Source of the DNA: Collinsella phocaeensis
GTDB taxonomy: Bacteria > Actinomycetota > Coriobacteriia > Coriobacteriales > Coriobacteriaceae
Direction: 5' to 3'
Length of the DNA: 64,000 nt
NCBI RefSeq assembly: GCF_900119895.1
Contig: NZ_FQLR01000003.1
Span: 62,001 to 126,000 of the forward strand
In this document: positions 26,778 through 35,750 of the stretch, one piece after another
Numbering within the stretch: the first letter of the stretch is position 1
How the letters are laid out: each line of letters starts with the position of its first letter
Notes under the pieces: model-generated
What the model was told of the DNA's origin: nothing
Databases searched by the model: none
What the model saw: only the letters and a program-made list of their open reading frames with translations
Program-made: the position numbers and the translations under genes

Positions 26778-27661
26778 AGCGCCCCCTCACGTTCGAGGGC
26801 CTGCGCGAGAGAGATGAAATCCTCGACCTGCAGCGACTCGGCGCGCGCTGTCGGAGCGATACCGCTCACCGTGAACGCCGCGTCCAGCGCCTCCTTGCCG
26901 AAGCCGTTTGAGCCCATCGAGTTGCGGATGGTCTTGCGGCGCTGCGCGAACGCGGCGTCGATCACACGCGCCACGGACGCGCGGCGCGCTGCGAGCTCAT
27001 CCCCAGAGAGCCCCGCAAGGGCCGCGGGCACGCGGCGCTCGATGCGCACGACGGCGGAATCGACGTGGGGTGCAGGCATGAAGCAGCGCGGCGGGACCTC
27101 GAAGCGACCCGTGACGCATCCATATAGAGCGAGCTTTGCGGTATAGCCGCCATATGCCTTCGTGGAGGGCTGGGCTGCGATGCGGTCGGCCACCTCCTTC
27201 TGGACCATCACGACGGCCCGAGTGAGCGCGGGCATGGTCTGGAAGAACTGAAGGATGATGGTCGCCGCCACGTTGTAGGGCAGATTCGCCACGAAGGCGG
27301 TGGGCTCCCCTCCGCATGCTCGGACGATGGCCTCGGGGGCGACCTTGAGGGCGTCGCCCATGATGAAGGAGAATCCCTCGTGCTCAGACGCATGCGCATC
27401 GAGCACGGGCTCAAGCTCAGAGTCCATCTCGATCGATACGACCCGGGCGGCATCTTGCAGCAGCGCAAGGGTAAGCGTGCCGATACCCGGCCCGACCTCG
27501 AGCACGCGCTCGTCGGCACCCAACTCGGCCAGGGCGCAGATGCGCTCGATCACATGGTTGTCGATGAGGAAATTCTGTCCCAAGCGGTGTTTGGTGGCAA
27601 GGCCGAACTCCTCGAGCAGGTCGCGCGTCGCAGTCGGATTGGCCAGCGGTGAAATTGTCAT
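26774..27661 (-). CDS. rsmA: 16S rRNA (adenine(1518)-N6/adenine(1519)-N6) dimethyltransferase
   Basis: A 295-residue KsgA/RsmA enzyme that dimethylates two adenines in helix 45 of 16S rRNA. The motifs are LGQNFLIDNHVIERI, the SAM loop EVGPGIGTLTLAL, and the catalytic NLPYNVAATI, with a C-terminal helical domain. It is the first gene of an rsmA-tatD-membrane-protein operon. The tatD-rsmA adjacency is widespread in Gram-positives. Confidence 0.95.
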   Translation of the reverse strand: MTISPLANPTATRDLLEEFGLATKHRLGQNFLIDNHVIERICALAELGADERVLEVGPGIGTLTLALLQDAARVVSIEMDSELEPVLDAHASEHEGFSFIMGDALKVAPEAIVRACGGEPTAFVANLPYNVAATIILQFFQTMPALTRAVVMVQKEVADRIAAQPSTKAYGGYTAKLALYGCVTGRFEVPPRCFMPAPHVDSAVVRIERRVPAALAGLSGDELAARRASVARVIDAAFAQRRKTIRNSMGSNGFGKEALDAAFTVSGIAPTARAESLQVEDFISLAQALEREGAL

Positions 27662-27774
27662 GGAGGCGGTCCTTTACACGGTGCGGGCTTCGATCTACAG
27701 CTTACCAGCCGACAATCGAGTGAGATGTTTCGAACATGGAGCATCGATACAATTCGAACGATGCGCATCGATAA

Positions 27775-27897
27775 CGTTTTTCGTACTGATTCTCGAAATG
27801 ACCAAGTAGCGTTCCTCTTCGAGTCAGTAAACCCCAGGTCGCTGATTTGCCTCCACAAGGGTATACAAACCGATTCCGAGAATCCGTACGAAAAACG
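27775..27897. repeat. Long-spaced inverted repeat upstream of rsmA
   Basis: CGTTTTTCGTACTGATTCTCG at 27775-27795 recurs, with one substitution, as the reverse complement at 27877-27897. About 80 bases separate the arms. The surrounding gap (27662-28017) is AT-richer than its neighbours and non-coding. It also contains smaller palindromes such as CGATGCGCATCG. Confidence 0.55.
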
Positions 27898-27968
27898 CAG
27901 CCGATGCGTCAATCACATGCAGCGCAACTCCGATCGAGACGAAGCCCGAGAGCTAAAAAGTGAATAAA

Positions 27969-27990
27969 GGGGCGCCGATCGCGGCGCCCC
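27969..27990 (-). terminator. Intrinsic terminator of metG
   Basis: Arms GGGGCGCC / GGCGCCCC with a 6-base loop, followed on the minus strand by TTTATTCACTTTTT. Confidence 0.8.
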
Positions 27991-28017
27991 CTCACTGCGA
28001 ACTGCAGAGAATGCGAT

Positions 28018-29619
28018 TTACGCCAGGCGCGGGAAGAGCGCCTCGCCCTTCTCGACCGGCAGGCCCGCGGCGAACTGGCCCCACGCGCAGGCGGCAGCCA
28101 TGTCGTCGGTCGCCGCCTCGCCCTCGCAGCCGATACGGCGCAGGGCCTCGGCGCTCGTGCTCGGCATGAGCGGCATGAGCAGGTGCGCGGAAATGCGGAT
28201 GGCCTCGAGGAGGTTCCAGATCACGTTGGCGAGCTCGCCCGCCTTCGCGGGATCCTTGGCCAGCGTCCAGGGCTCGGAGTCCTCGATGTAGTGATTGGCT
28301 GCGTGGATGAGGCCCATGACCTCGCGGGCGGCGTCGCCATAGGCGAAGGCCTCCATCTTCGCGGCATAGCGCTCGAAGATGCCCTCTGCGGCAGCCGCCA
28401 GGGGGTTCTCGGCATAGCCGGCGGCGTCGGCGGCACGCGCGGGCGTGACGCCCTCGAAGTACTTGATGCACATGTTGGTGGAGCGCGAGATCAGGTTGCC
28501 CCAGCTGTTGGCCAGGTCGGCGTTGTAAACCTGCTCCATGCGGCCGAAGCTGATGGCGCCGTCGGTGCCCGGGGTGACGTCGGTCATGAAGTAGTAGCGA
28601 TAGCCCTCGACGCCCAGCTTCTCGATGACCTCGCGCGGGGCGATGGCGTTGCCGCGGGACTTGGACATCTTCTCGGCCTTGCCGGTCTCCTCGTTCTTCA
28701 CGGTGAGGAAGCCGTGGGCGAAGACGTGCTCGGGCAGGGCCTCGCCCAGCGCCATGAGCATGGCGGGCCAGATCACGCAGTGGAAGCGGATGATGTCCTT
28801 GCCCACGATGTGGGCCTGCGCGGGCCAGCGGTAGGCGAAGTCGGCCGCGGCCTCGTCGCCCTCGGCGCCGTAGCCCACGGCGGTCATGTAGTTGGTGAGG
28901 GCGTCGAACCACACGTAGGTGACGTGCTCATCGTCGAAGGGCACCTCGATGCCCCAGTCGAAGGAGGTGCGGGAGACGGAGAGGTCGTTCAGGCCGCCCT
29001 CGACGAACGAGCGGACCTCGTTCATGCGGAAGTCGGGCTGGACGAAATCGGGATGCTCGTCATAGAGCGCGAGCAGCTTGTCCTGGAACGCGGAGAGCTT
29101 GAAGAACCAGCTCTCCTCCTTGACGCGCTCGAGCGGGCGGTCGCAATCGGGGCAGAGGTGGGCACCTTCCGTGCCGCGGGCCTCGTCGGCCTTCTCGACC
29201 TGGGTCTCGGTGAAGAAAGTCTCGTCCGGCACGCAGTACCAGCCGTCGTAGCTGCCCTTGTAGATGTAGCCGGCCTCCTGCATGCGCTCCCACAGGTACT
29301 GGACGGCGCGCTTCTGGCGGGGCTCGGTGGTGCGGATGAAGTCGTCGTTCGAGATCTCCAGCTCGCTCCACAGCTCATGGAAGTGCGGGGCCTGGGAATC
29401 GCACCACTCCTGCGGGGTCATGCCGTGCTTCTCGGCGGCCTCGGCGACCTTCTGGCCGTGCTCGTCCATGCCGGTGAGGAACTTGACGTTGTAGCCGGCA
29501 GCGCGACGGTAGCGCGCCTGAACGTCGGCGATGATCGTGGAGTACGCGGTGCCCAGGTGCGGGTCGGCGTTCACGTAGTAGATGGGGGTGGTGATGTAAT
29601 AGGACGGCTTCGAGCTCAT
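28018..29619 (-). CDS. metG: Methionyl-tRNA synthetase
   Basis: A 533-residue class I synthetase: HIGH-type motif PHLGTAYS, a connective peptide with CPDCDRP, and KMSKSRGN, then an anticodon-binding helical domain. The protein ends at that domain, so the C-terminal Trbp111-like dimerisation domain found on many bacterial MetRS is missing. A domain of that type is attached to LysRS in this genome. The start MSSKPSYYITTPIYYVNADPH was chosen on family similarity; GGAAGGAAG lies 9-10 bases upstream. Confidence 0.95.
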   Translation of the reverse strand: MSSKPSYYITTPIYYVNADPHLGTAYSTIIADVQARYRRAAGYNVKFLTGMDEHGQKVAEAAEKHGMTPQEWCDSQAPHFHELWSELEISNDDFIRTTEPRQKRAVQYLWERMQEAGYIYKGSYDGWYCVPDETFFTETQVEKADEARGTEGAHLCPDCDRPLERVKEESWFFKLSAFQDKLLALYDEHPDFVQPDFRMNEVRSFVEGGLNDLSVSRTSFDWGIEVPFDDEHVTYVWFDALTNYMTAVGYGAEGDEAAADFAYRWPAQAHIVGKDIIRFHCVIWPAMLMALGEALPEHVFAHGFLTVKNEETGKAEKMSKSRGNAIAPREVIEKLGVEGYRYYFMTDVTPGTDGAISFGRMEQVYNADLANSWGNLISRSTNMCIKYFEGVTPARAADAAGYAENPLAAAAEGIFERYAAKMEAFAYGDAAREVMGLIHAANHYIEDSEPWTLAKDPAKAGELANVIWNLLEAIRISAHLLMPLMPSTSAEALRRIGCEGEAATDDMAAACAWGQFAAGLPVEKGEALFPRLA

Positions 29620-29875
29620 GACGCGCGGCTTCCTTCCTTCTTGGTATTCATGCAATTCTCCATTCTAGCAGGGAGGGCGCGTTTGTTGCGCGGATCAGAT
29701 GAGTCATTTGGTCCGGTCGGGCAAGCGTGTGAACGTATAGCCCGGCAGCAGCGTCGCACCCTATGGCATGAAGCGCCCCGTCGGCCGTGGAATACCCCAT
29801 CCCCGGCATACAGCCGTTGAAACTCAAGAACAAAGGCGCCTCCGCAGGGAAAGCCCTCGCGGACCCGTCAGCACC

Positions 29876-30775
29876 TCACGCGGATGCGCCCTGCGCCTCG
29901 AGCACCAAGGCGTACACGTCGCGCTTCTTGCGCGAGTACTTCTGGGAGAGGCGCTTGGCGATCGCGTTGGCGGACTCCCCGGCCGCAAGGGCCTCGGCGA
30001 TATCCGCGGCAAGCAGGTCGTCGGGGTTCACATCTGCATTCGCAGCACCGCCCGCAGCCAGCGCCGCCTCATGGCGCTCCAGCTCGGCTTCGCTCGGCGG
30101 CGCCACCACGAGCACCATCTCGCCGCGCATCTCGCCGCGCTCGCGGACTATCTGCAGGAGTTCGGGCGACGAGGCGCGCAGCACCTCCTCGTGAAGCTTG
30201 GTGAGCTCGCGACAGAGCGCGGCATCGCGCTCCGGAAATACCTCGGCGATCGCGGCCAGCGAATCCTCCGCGCGATGCGGGCTCTCGTAGAAGAGCAGCG
30301 CACCGGGAATGGCGGCGAGCCGACGCAGGCGACGCACGCGCTCGCCGTGCTTGCGCGGCAGAAAGCCCTCGAAAAAGAAGTGCTCGCAGGAGATACCAGT
30401 CGCCACCAGTGCGGTGATGCAGGCGGTGGGCCCGGGGATCACCTCGACGGGCACGCCGGCCGAACGGGCCGCGTCAACCAGGACCTGCCCGGGATCCGAG
30501 ACGCCGGGCATGCCGGCATCGGACGCGTATGCCAAGACCTCACCGGCAAGCATGCGATCCACGAGCTGCGGGGCGCGCGCCGCGATAACGTTCTCGTCGC
30601 AGCGCACGAGCGACCGCGACAGACCAAGATGGGCCAGAAGCTTGGAGGTGACGCGCGTATCCTCGCAGCAGACGGCATCCGCGACCTCGAAGGCGGCGGC
30701 GGCGCGGGGGCTCAAGTCGTCCAGGTTGCCGATAGGGGTCCCGACGACGAACAGGCGCCCTTCCTGCGGCTCCAT
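29876..30775 (-). CDS. rsmI: 16S rRNA (cytidine(1402)-2'-O)-methyltransferase
   Basis: A 299-residue tetrapyrrole-methylase-fold enzyme that methylates C1402 of 16S rRNA. The signatures are LFVVGTPIGNLDDLSPRA at the start, CEDTRVTSKLL, ASDAGMPGVSDPG, VIPGPTACITAL, and LPRKHGERVRRL. A C-terminal extension (residues ~245-299) forms a small helical domain that often follows RsmI (IAKRLSQKYSRKKRDVYALV). It starts 11 bases after the GH5-like gene. Confidence 0.94.
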   Translation of the reverse strand: MEPQEGRLFVVGTPIGNLDDLSPRAAAAFEVADAVCCEDTRVTSKLLAHLGLSRSLVRCDENVIAARAPQLVDRMLAGEVLAYASDAGMPGVSDPGQVLVDAARSAGVPVEVIPGPTACITALVATGISCEHFFFEGFLPRKHGERVRRLRRLAAIPGALLFYESPHRAEDSLAAIAEVFPERDAALCRELTKLHEEVLRASSPELLQIVRERGEMRGEMVLVVAPPSEAELERHEAALAAGGAANADVNPDDLLAADIAEALAAGESANAIAKRLSQKYSRKKRDVYALVLEAQGASA

Positions 30776-30786
30776 AGCACCCACGG

Positions 30787-31851
30787 CTAGTCCAGCATGG
30801 CGCGCTCGAGGGTGCCGAGCGCGACGCGGGCATCCCATGCGGGGATGCGCTTCTCGGTTTTCCAGGTCTGGAAGAACCAGCCCTCGGCATCCTCGAAGCT
30901 CGCAAGCTCGCTCGAGGTGAAGACGCGCTCGTATGCCGAACGGCCCTCGGGGGTCACGCTCGCGCTCGACATGAGCGCAGCCGCGGACCACTCGCCCACC
31001 AGCACGGGGAACCCGCACGCGCGCGCCTCCTTGATGGCCTCCCGGTTGCGCTTGACCGCCTGGGAGATGCCCTTCGGGGACGTGATATCCACCGCCCGGT
31101 CATCTCGATAGTGGTACAGATGGATATCCATCATCACGTTCTCGTACTTCGACGCGCTCATGAAGCGGCGCCACATATCCGGATAGCCAGAGGCCGAGAA
31201 GACGACAGCCTTGTCCGCCGACATGTGCTTCCGCACAAGCGCGTACGCATCGCGGTAATAATTGCGCAGATAGTGACTGGGGATCCCATCGGTCTTTGAG
31301 AAGAGCCCCTTCCTGACGCTCATTACGGGAGAATCCAAGAGCTCGATGCCGTACAGGGCAGGCTGGTCCCCGTAGCGGGAGGCGAGACGCTCGAGCACCT
31401 CGAGCGCGACGGCGCGGCCCGTGGTCGAGGAGTGCCAATCCGCGACGACATCGGACGCATCGGACCTGTCGTTGGAATCCCCCTGACCGCCAGGGACGGT
31501 CGCGAGGTCGAGCAGCACGCGCATGTCGTATTTGGAAGCCCACTCGAACGCACGGTCAACGTAGTCGATGGCGGGAATATGGGCGCAGCTGTCGTTTTGG
31601 GAGCCGAAGACGTACCAGGGGACGGGAAGGCGGACCGCATTGAACCCGATCGCCGCCATGCGCTCGAAATCGAACTCGCCGATGAAGGTCTCGTAATGCT
31701 GGCGCAGGCGCTCGGTGTACTCGGAGGCGCCCAGGGCCTGCTGAAGCTCCGTCGCATCGGAAGCGCCCGTCGCCGCATACAGCGACGGGGTGACCCACGA
31801 TTCAGGGATGAACCAACCGGAAAGGTTAACGCCACGCAAACGCTCTGACAT
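30787..31851 (-). CDS. Glycoside hydrolase family 5-like protein, acid/base Glu absent
   Basis: A 354-residue TIM-barrel protein resembling GH5 exo-beta-1,3-glucanases. Recognisable blocks are GVNLSGWFIPESW, IGFNAVRLPVPWYVFG, MDIHLYHYR and FPVLVGEWSAA, where Glu287 is the expected nucleophile. The catalytic acid/base, normally Glu in ELLNEP, is replaced: the segment reads YGIELLDSP, with Ser174 where Glu should be. The DNA (GAT TCT CCC) is unambiguous. No signal peptide is visible, so it acts inside the cell if it acts at all. It could be a pseudo-enzyme, a transglycosidase-like variant or a binding protein. It lies between tRNA-Phe and rsmI and is probably co-transcribed with rsmI. Confidence 0.8.
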   Translation of the reverse strand: MSERLRGVNLSGWFIPESWVTPSLYAATGASDATELQQALGASEYTERLRQHYETFIGEFDFERMAAIGFNAVRLPVPWYVFGSQNDSCAHIPAIDYVDRAFEWASKYDMRVLLDLATVPGGQGDSNDRSDASDVVADWHSSTTGRAVALEVLERLASRYGDQPALYGIELLDSPVMSVRKGLFSKTDGIPSHYLRNYYRDAYALVRKHMSADKAVVFSASGYPDMWRRFMSASKYENVMMDIHLYHYRDDRAVDITSPKGISQAVKRNREAIKEARACGFPVLVGEWSAAALMSSASVTPEGRSAYERVFTSSELASFEDAEGWFFQTWKTEKRIPAWDARVALGTLERAMLD

Positions 31852-31884
31852 TCGAGGTCCCCTTTCAAACGCCGATATACGAAA

Positions 31885-31916
31885 AGAGCGCCCAACGAAA
31901 CGACGTCGAGCGCTCT
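31885..31916 (-). terminator. Terminator of tRNA-Phe
   Basis: Arms AGAGCGC / GCGCTCT with an 18-base loop, followed by TTTTC on the minus strand. It lies between tRNA-Phe and the GH5-like gene. Confidence 0.7.
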
Positions 31917-31928
31917 CAATCATACATA

Positions 31929-32004
<76 letters not shown>

Positions 32005-32034
32005 ACAAGGCCTGTCGCGAACGACGGCTTGATT

Positions 32035-32062
32035 ACTATAGCAAATAAGAATTGGCGGTCAA
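32035..32062 (-). promoter_or_regulatory. Sigma-70 type promoter of tRNA-Phe
   Basis: On the minus strand TTGACC is followed after 16 bases by TATAGT. A TGC immediately before the -10 makes it an extended -10 promoter. The distance to the tRNA 5' end is about 30 bases. Confidence 0.8.
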
Positions 32063-32148
32063 CTGAGAATGGGGAACTTTTTTGGAATCCGAGCCTATCC
32101 CGAAGCCCGCCTCACGCCAGCCCGTCCCCATCCAGGCCAGCCGATCCA

Positions 32149-32559
32149 TCAAAGCCTCCCATCCCCGCCTCGCTCCCCGACGCGGCCAAGCCCCTCGCCG
32201 GGGAGCGAGCGCGCGCTCCGCAGCGGCCCGTCGGGCGCCGCAGGCGCGCCGGCCACGCGTTCCAGCGCGCATGCCGCCCCCGGGCAGGCAAGCACGCGAC
32301 CGGGACCGACTCCGTCGTGTCGGGCGATGACGCGCCCGTCACGCGCTATGAAGGCGACGTCGATCGGACGGCGCATCGTACACGTATGGACCGAGGTACA
32401 GGATGGAAACGCCAGGACCTGCCCGCATTCGCGCAGGCCGACCGCCAGGCCGGCCAAACGGCGCAGAAAGCCCGTCGCGCGCTCCGGCTCCGCATCCCCC
32501 CAGCCCAAGGCGCACACAGCCCGCCGGCACCCCTCGCACTCGTCGGGACAGAAGGTCAT
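32149..32559 (-). CDS. DUF192 family protein with N-terminal Cys cluster
   Basis: A 136-residue protein with the DUF192 signature (RRPIDVAFIARDGRVIARHDGV, then GRVLACPGAACALE). The family's function is unknown. The N-terminus MTFCPDECEGCRRAVC carries four closely spaced cysteines (C-x3-C-x2-C-x4-C) that could bind a metal; this is not part of the usual domain. The ATG at 32559 overlaps the stop of the preceding TadE-like gene as ATGA, like several other pairs in this operon. It is the last gene of the Tad operon. Confidence 0.72.
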   Translation of the reverse strand: MTFCPDECEGCRRAVCALGWGDAEPERATGFLRRLAGLAVGLRECGQVLAFPSCTSVHTCTMRRPIDVAFIARDGRVIARHDGVGPGRVLACPGAACALERVAGAPAAPDGPLRSARSLPGEGLGRVGERGGDGRL

Positions 32560-33017
32560 ACGACCGCCCCCGGGCGCCATGGGTCGAGCGGCGTCTCGCG
32601 CTCGTGCACGAGCTCGAGAGGAGCACCCAGGCGAACGCCCGCCACGGTAAAGTCACTGGGCCACGGGCGATAGACCATCCGGCACCGATAAGAATCGACC
32701 GCACCGACGAGCACCGGCGCGGCGCCTCCCGCCGAATCCCCCGTCGCAAGCTCGACCTCCACCTCCACCCCCGCGCCCATTGCCTCCGAAAGATGCGAGG
32801 CGATGACTCCCGACGCATCGGAGGCGTCATCTCCCTCCGGAGCAACCCCATGCGCCAAGACGATATCCGGGGCAACCCGGTCGAAGCGCGCCACCAGAGC
32901 GGTAAACCGCATCACGTTATAGGAGATGAGGGCGAGAACGATCAGAACGGGGCACACGACTGCCATCTCCACCGTCGCCTGGGCATCCCTGCCGATCGAA
33001 TACCGTTCCATCATCAT
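32556..33017 (-). CDS. TadE-like minor pseudopilin (second copy)
   Basis: A 153-residue protein with the TadE N-terminus DAQATVEMAVVCPVLIVLALISYN. The type III prepilin-like leader has its cleavage region before the hydrophobic helix and the conserved Glu at about +5. The rest is a soluble domain of no known fold. It starts ATGA-coupled to the TadG-like gene. Confidence 0.8.
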   Translation of the reverse strand: MMMERYSIGRDAQATVEMAVVCPVLIVLALISYNVMRFTALVARFDRVAPDIVLAHGVAPEGDDASDASGVIASHLSEAMGAGVEVEVELATGDSAGGAAPVLVGAVDSYRCRMVYRPWPSDFTVAGVRLGAPLELVHERETPLDPWRPGAVV

Positions 33018-35116
33018 CCAGCCCCTTCCCGCGACGCCGCGACGTCGCGCAGCCTAATCGTCAAAGGAATCGAACCGCCAAAGGGAAGCGGCAGCTCGGC
33101 GATAGTGAACTCCGTCTCATCGAGGCGCCGTCCCACCTCATAGCCCACCGCTTCGAGCAGCGCCCCCGGGTCCGTGCTTCCCACGGGCAGCTCTCGAAGC
33201 CTCGCCTTGATGTCCGCCAGGCCCGAGAAGTCTGAACGCGCGATCACGTTGGACGAATCCACGAGCACCGGCTTGAGCAAGGTGAGGTCCACGGGCCCGA
33301 GCCCGAGCGTCCCCACGATGTCTCCCAGCCGGTCGCGCAACCACCTCGCGATCGGACCGGCACCGAGGGCGCCCAGGCGCCCCGTCAGCTCGTCCACCTT
33401 CGCCGAAAGCGCCTCGCCCATATCTCCGTACGCGACGAGCAGGTCGCCCCAAAGCTCCATGACGCCGCCCGCAAGACCGGCAAGCCCCTCCGATCCCACG
33501 CGACCCTGGAGACGCGAGAAAAACGACGAGAGCACGTTGGATTCACGCGTCGCGGGGTCGGGAGCAAGCGCGGCCGCGGAGACGGCTCCGCGTCGATCCA
33601 GGTCGACCGATCCGGACAGATCGGTATCAAGGCCAGCAGGCGAAGACGCCTCTCCGCCGATAACGAGCGAGACGCAGCCGTATCGCCCCGGAGGCGCGAT
33701 CTTTGGCCTACGGGCCGCGAGCCGCCCCAACGCATCCTGGAACGCGTCCGCCGCGCTCCCGGCCTCGCCCTTCGCCCTGCCCTCCATCTCCAGTTCTTCA
33801 TTGCGACATGCCGCATAATCGCGCAGCGCCTCGGTGTACGCACGCAGATGATGTTCGAACCCGTTGGCGATAGAGGTTGAGGCCGCCGGCGTCTTTCCCA
33901 CATCGCTCACGGTGAAATGGCAGACCGGGCATTCAACCGCATCGGCGCCCACGCTCGACAGCGCAAGGGATCCGGCAGACGGCCCGGTCGCCCCGGGGCA
34001 ATCGGGACCGAAATGGAGAACCGTGCCGATGCCCTCGTGCGTGGCGGGCCAAATCCGCTCCGTATAGAGCTCCGTGCGCCGCACTTCCTCCTCGTTTCTC
34101 GGCAGGAGGGGGACGTCCACCACGACACCCGTATCCCCGTCTTCGACTCGGGCACCCCGCAATTGTCGATATGCATAGCTGTAGAAGGCACGGCGCGAAG
34201 CGGAGTCCGCCTTCGCTTCGACTCCCGAGCCCTCGGGCTTGTCATGCTGGGAGCGCCAGCGGTAGTAAGCCCGCGCACGTTTGAGCCCCGCATCGAGCGG
34301 CCAGGTGATACTTGAAGCATACCCCGGGTTCTCCGCATCCGACAGCCCGGAGAGCGAGGCGGCGCGCTCGCGCATGCTCGGCTCCTGCCCGCAATCCGCC
34401 TTCCACGCCCGCTCGCGCGCCGAGGCTGTGTGCTCGGCGGCGCACTCCAGCTCCCCGGCGGCCTCATCGAGCCGATCTGAAGCCTCCTCGAGCTCGCTCG
34501 TATCGATTTCATCTCCCTCCAGCGCCGGAAAGCTCGACGCGCTTTCGCTTGGGACCGCCAGGGCGACGCCCGTGTATGCAACGGATTCCCCGTCCCGTTC
34601 CCGGCAGAGGAGCGACGCGTTCGCTCCTACCAGATAGGGCAGCGCCTCCTCGAGTTCGCTGAGACCCCGCGACGCCGAGGCGGCGAGCTCGTTGCGCGCG
34701 TCGATCATCCTCATGCCCACGTCCAGCGCTTTGCCGGCGGCCGCGCGCGCACCGGGCACGAGCGTTCCGACCAAGCCCGTCGCAGCCGCAGCCATTCCCG
34801 CGAACCCCAAGCTGGCAACTGCTGCGTCGACCACCGTCGCCGCGGTGCAGTACGACGAGACCACGTTGGCACCTGCAAGGGCGGCGGAATCGGCCACCGT
34901 CTGGACGTCTCCCGCGCGCGACATGCTCCACACCGCCGTCGCCGAGGAGAAAACGAGCGTCAGGGTGACGAGCATGGCCACGGCGGACGCCACCGTCGTG
35001 TACGCCCCGCGCTCCAGGAACAGATCGATCCCGAGGCGCATCCAGGCGGACCGCTCAACCCCAGCGCTCGATCCACGATTCGTAAACCCCCTCGACCCAT
35101 GCTGGCCTCGCATCAT
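33014..35116 (-). CDS. TadG-like large pilus-assembly protein
   Basis: A 700-residue protein with one N-terminal membrane helix (TTVASAVAMLVTLTLVFSSATAVW) directly followed by a TadG-like segment (GDVQTVADSAALAGANVV). The long extracytoplasmic part is rich in Ala, Ser and Glu with several helical stretches. It has a Cys pair region (FGPDCPG, VECPVCHF) that could bind metal. Typical TadG is about 400-550 residues, so it is large. The start at 35116 has GAGGTGG 6 bases upstream and overlaps the end of the preceding gene by about 62 bases. Confidence 0.78.
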   Translation of the reverse strand: MMRGQHGSRGFTNRGSSAGVERSAWMRLGIDLFLERGAYTTVASAVAMLVTLTLVFSSATAVWSMSRAGDVQTVADSAALAGANVVSSYCTAATVVDAAVASLGFAGMAAAATGLVGTLVPGARAAAGKALDVGMRMIDARNELAASASRGLSELEEALPYLVGANASLLCRERDGESVAYTGVALAVPSESASSFPALEGDEIDTSELEEASDRLDEAAGELECAAEHTASARERAWKADCGQEPSMRERAASLSGLSDAENPGYASSITWPLDAGLKRARAYYRWRSQHDKPEGSGVEAKADSASRRAFYSYAYRQLRGARVEDGDTGVVVDVPLLPRNEEEVRRTELYTERIWPATHEGIGTVLHFGPDCPGATGPSAGSLALSSVGADAVECPVCHFTVSDVGKTPAASTSIANGFEHHLRAYTEALRDYAACRNEELEMEGRAKGEAGSAADAFQDALGRLAARRPKIAPPGRYGCVSLVIGGEASSPAGLDTDLSGSVDLDRRGAVSAAALAPDPATRESNVLSSFFSRLQGRVGSEGLAGLAGGVMELWGDLLVAYGDMGEALSAKVDELTGRLGALGAGPIARWLRDRLGDIVGTLGLGPVDLTLLKPVLVDSSNVIARSDFSGLADIKARLRELPVGSTDPGALLEAVGYEVGRRLDETEFTIAELPLPFGGSIPLTIRLRDVAASREGAG

Positions 35117-35573
35117 ATGCCACCTCGCTCACCAGGCTCATGCCGCCCGTCCCATCCGCTTCCCCCATCGCCGACGCGAAAACACCGATCACCGGCAGCA
35201 GGCGAAGCCGTCCTTCGATCCGAACACGCACCGATCCTCCAGACGAGGCCGGAGCAAGCTCTATATCCCATGCCAGCGGACCGCCCTCGTGAAATATCGA
35301 TACGTCCGGAACGGCCCCGAGGCGACGCAGCGCGAACGCGCGGCACGCATCGAGATCCTCTTCGCCCCACGTCGTCATCAGGCGCGCCGTCTGGGAAGCC
35401 GCCGACTCCATCACGGACCTCGTGTACAGCACGCACACCGGCTGCACCGCAAGCGCCACGAGCGCAAGGAACGTCGGGAGCAGAAACGCCGCCTCCACCG
35501 TTGCCTGGGCGCGATTTGCGAAGCGTATCTCAGAACAGGGCGATGTCGAGCGTGCCAAGGGCGTCGAGCGCAT
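35055..35573 (-). CDS. TadE-like minor pseudopilin (first copy)
   Basis: A protein of about 172 residues with the TadE signature NRAQATVEAAFLLPTFLALVALAVQ near the N-terminus, then a soluble domain. The start is uncertain. The ATG at 35573 (MRSTPLARS), inside the upstream pilin gene, is the nearest ATG that keeps the leader; a downstream TTG is an alternative. It overlaps both neighbours, as expected for a coupled operon. Confidence 0.75.
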   Translation of the reverse strand: MRSTPLARSTSPCSEIRFANRAQATVEAAFLLPTFLALVALAVQPVCVLYTRSVMESAASQTARLMTTWGEEDLDACRAFALRRLGAVPDVSIFHEGGPLAWDIELAPASSGGSVRVRIEGRLRLLPVIGVFASAMGEADGTGGMSLVSEVAYDARPAWVEGVYESWIERWG

Positions 35574-35742
35574 GCGACGCCGCCTGAGAGACAAGATCTT
35601 GAAAGACGCCCCTCTCGCCAGCCCGCCATATCGCGGCGAGGCCGACGACGATCGCCACGACCGCCGATGTGACCAACGCATACTCCACTGTCGCCTGGGC
35701 ACCACGCCCCAGGCGGCCGCCGCCTTTTCCGCGCCCATCCAT
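35530..35742 (-). CDS. Flp/TadE-type small pilin (second pilin)
   Basis: A 70-residue protein: basic leader MDGRGKGGGRLGRG, then AQATVEYALVTSAVVAIVVGLAAIW, a class III prepilin helix with Glu at the expected position. A short amphipathic tail follows. The size equals a Flp pilin. The start ATG lies 5 bases after GGGG. It is probably an accessory pilin to the Flp encoded two genes upstream. Confidence 0.75.
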   Translation of the reverse strand: MDGRGKGGGRLGRGAQATVEYALVTSAVVAIVVGLAAIWRAGERGVFQDLVSQAASHALDALGTLDIALF

Positions 35743-35750
35743 TCCATCCC

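Noticed and set aside
27725-27967. Small plus-strand open frame of 80 codons upstream of rsmA
   Set aside because: It has no ribosome-binding site, overlaps both arms of an inverted repeat and resembles no protein.
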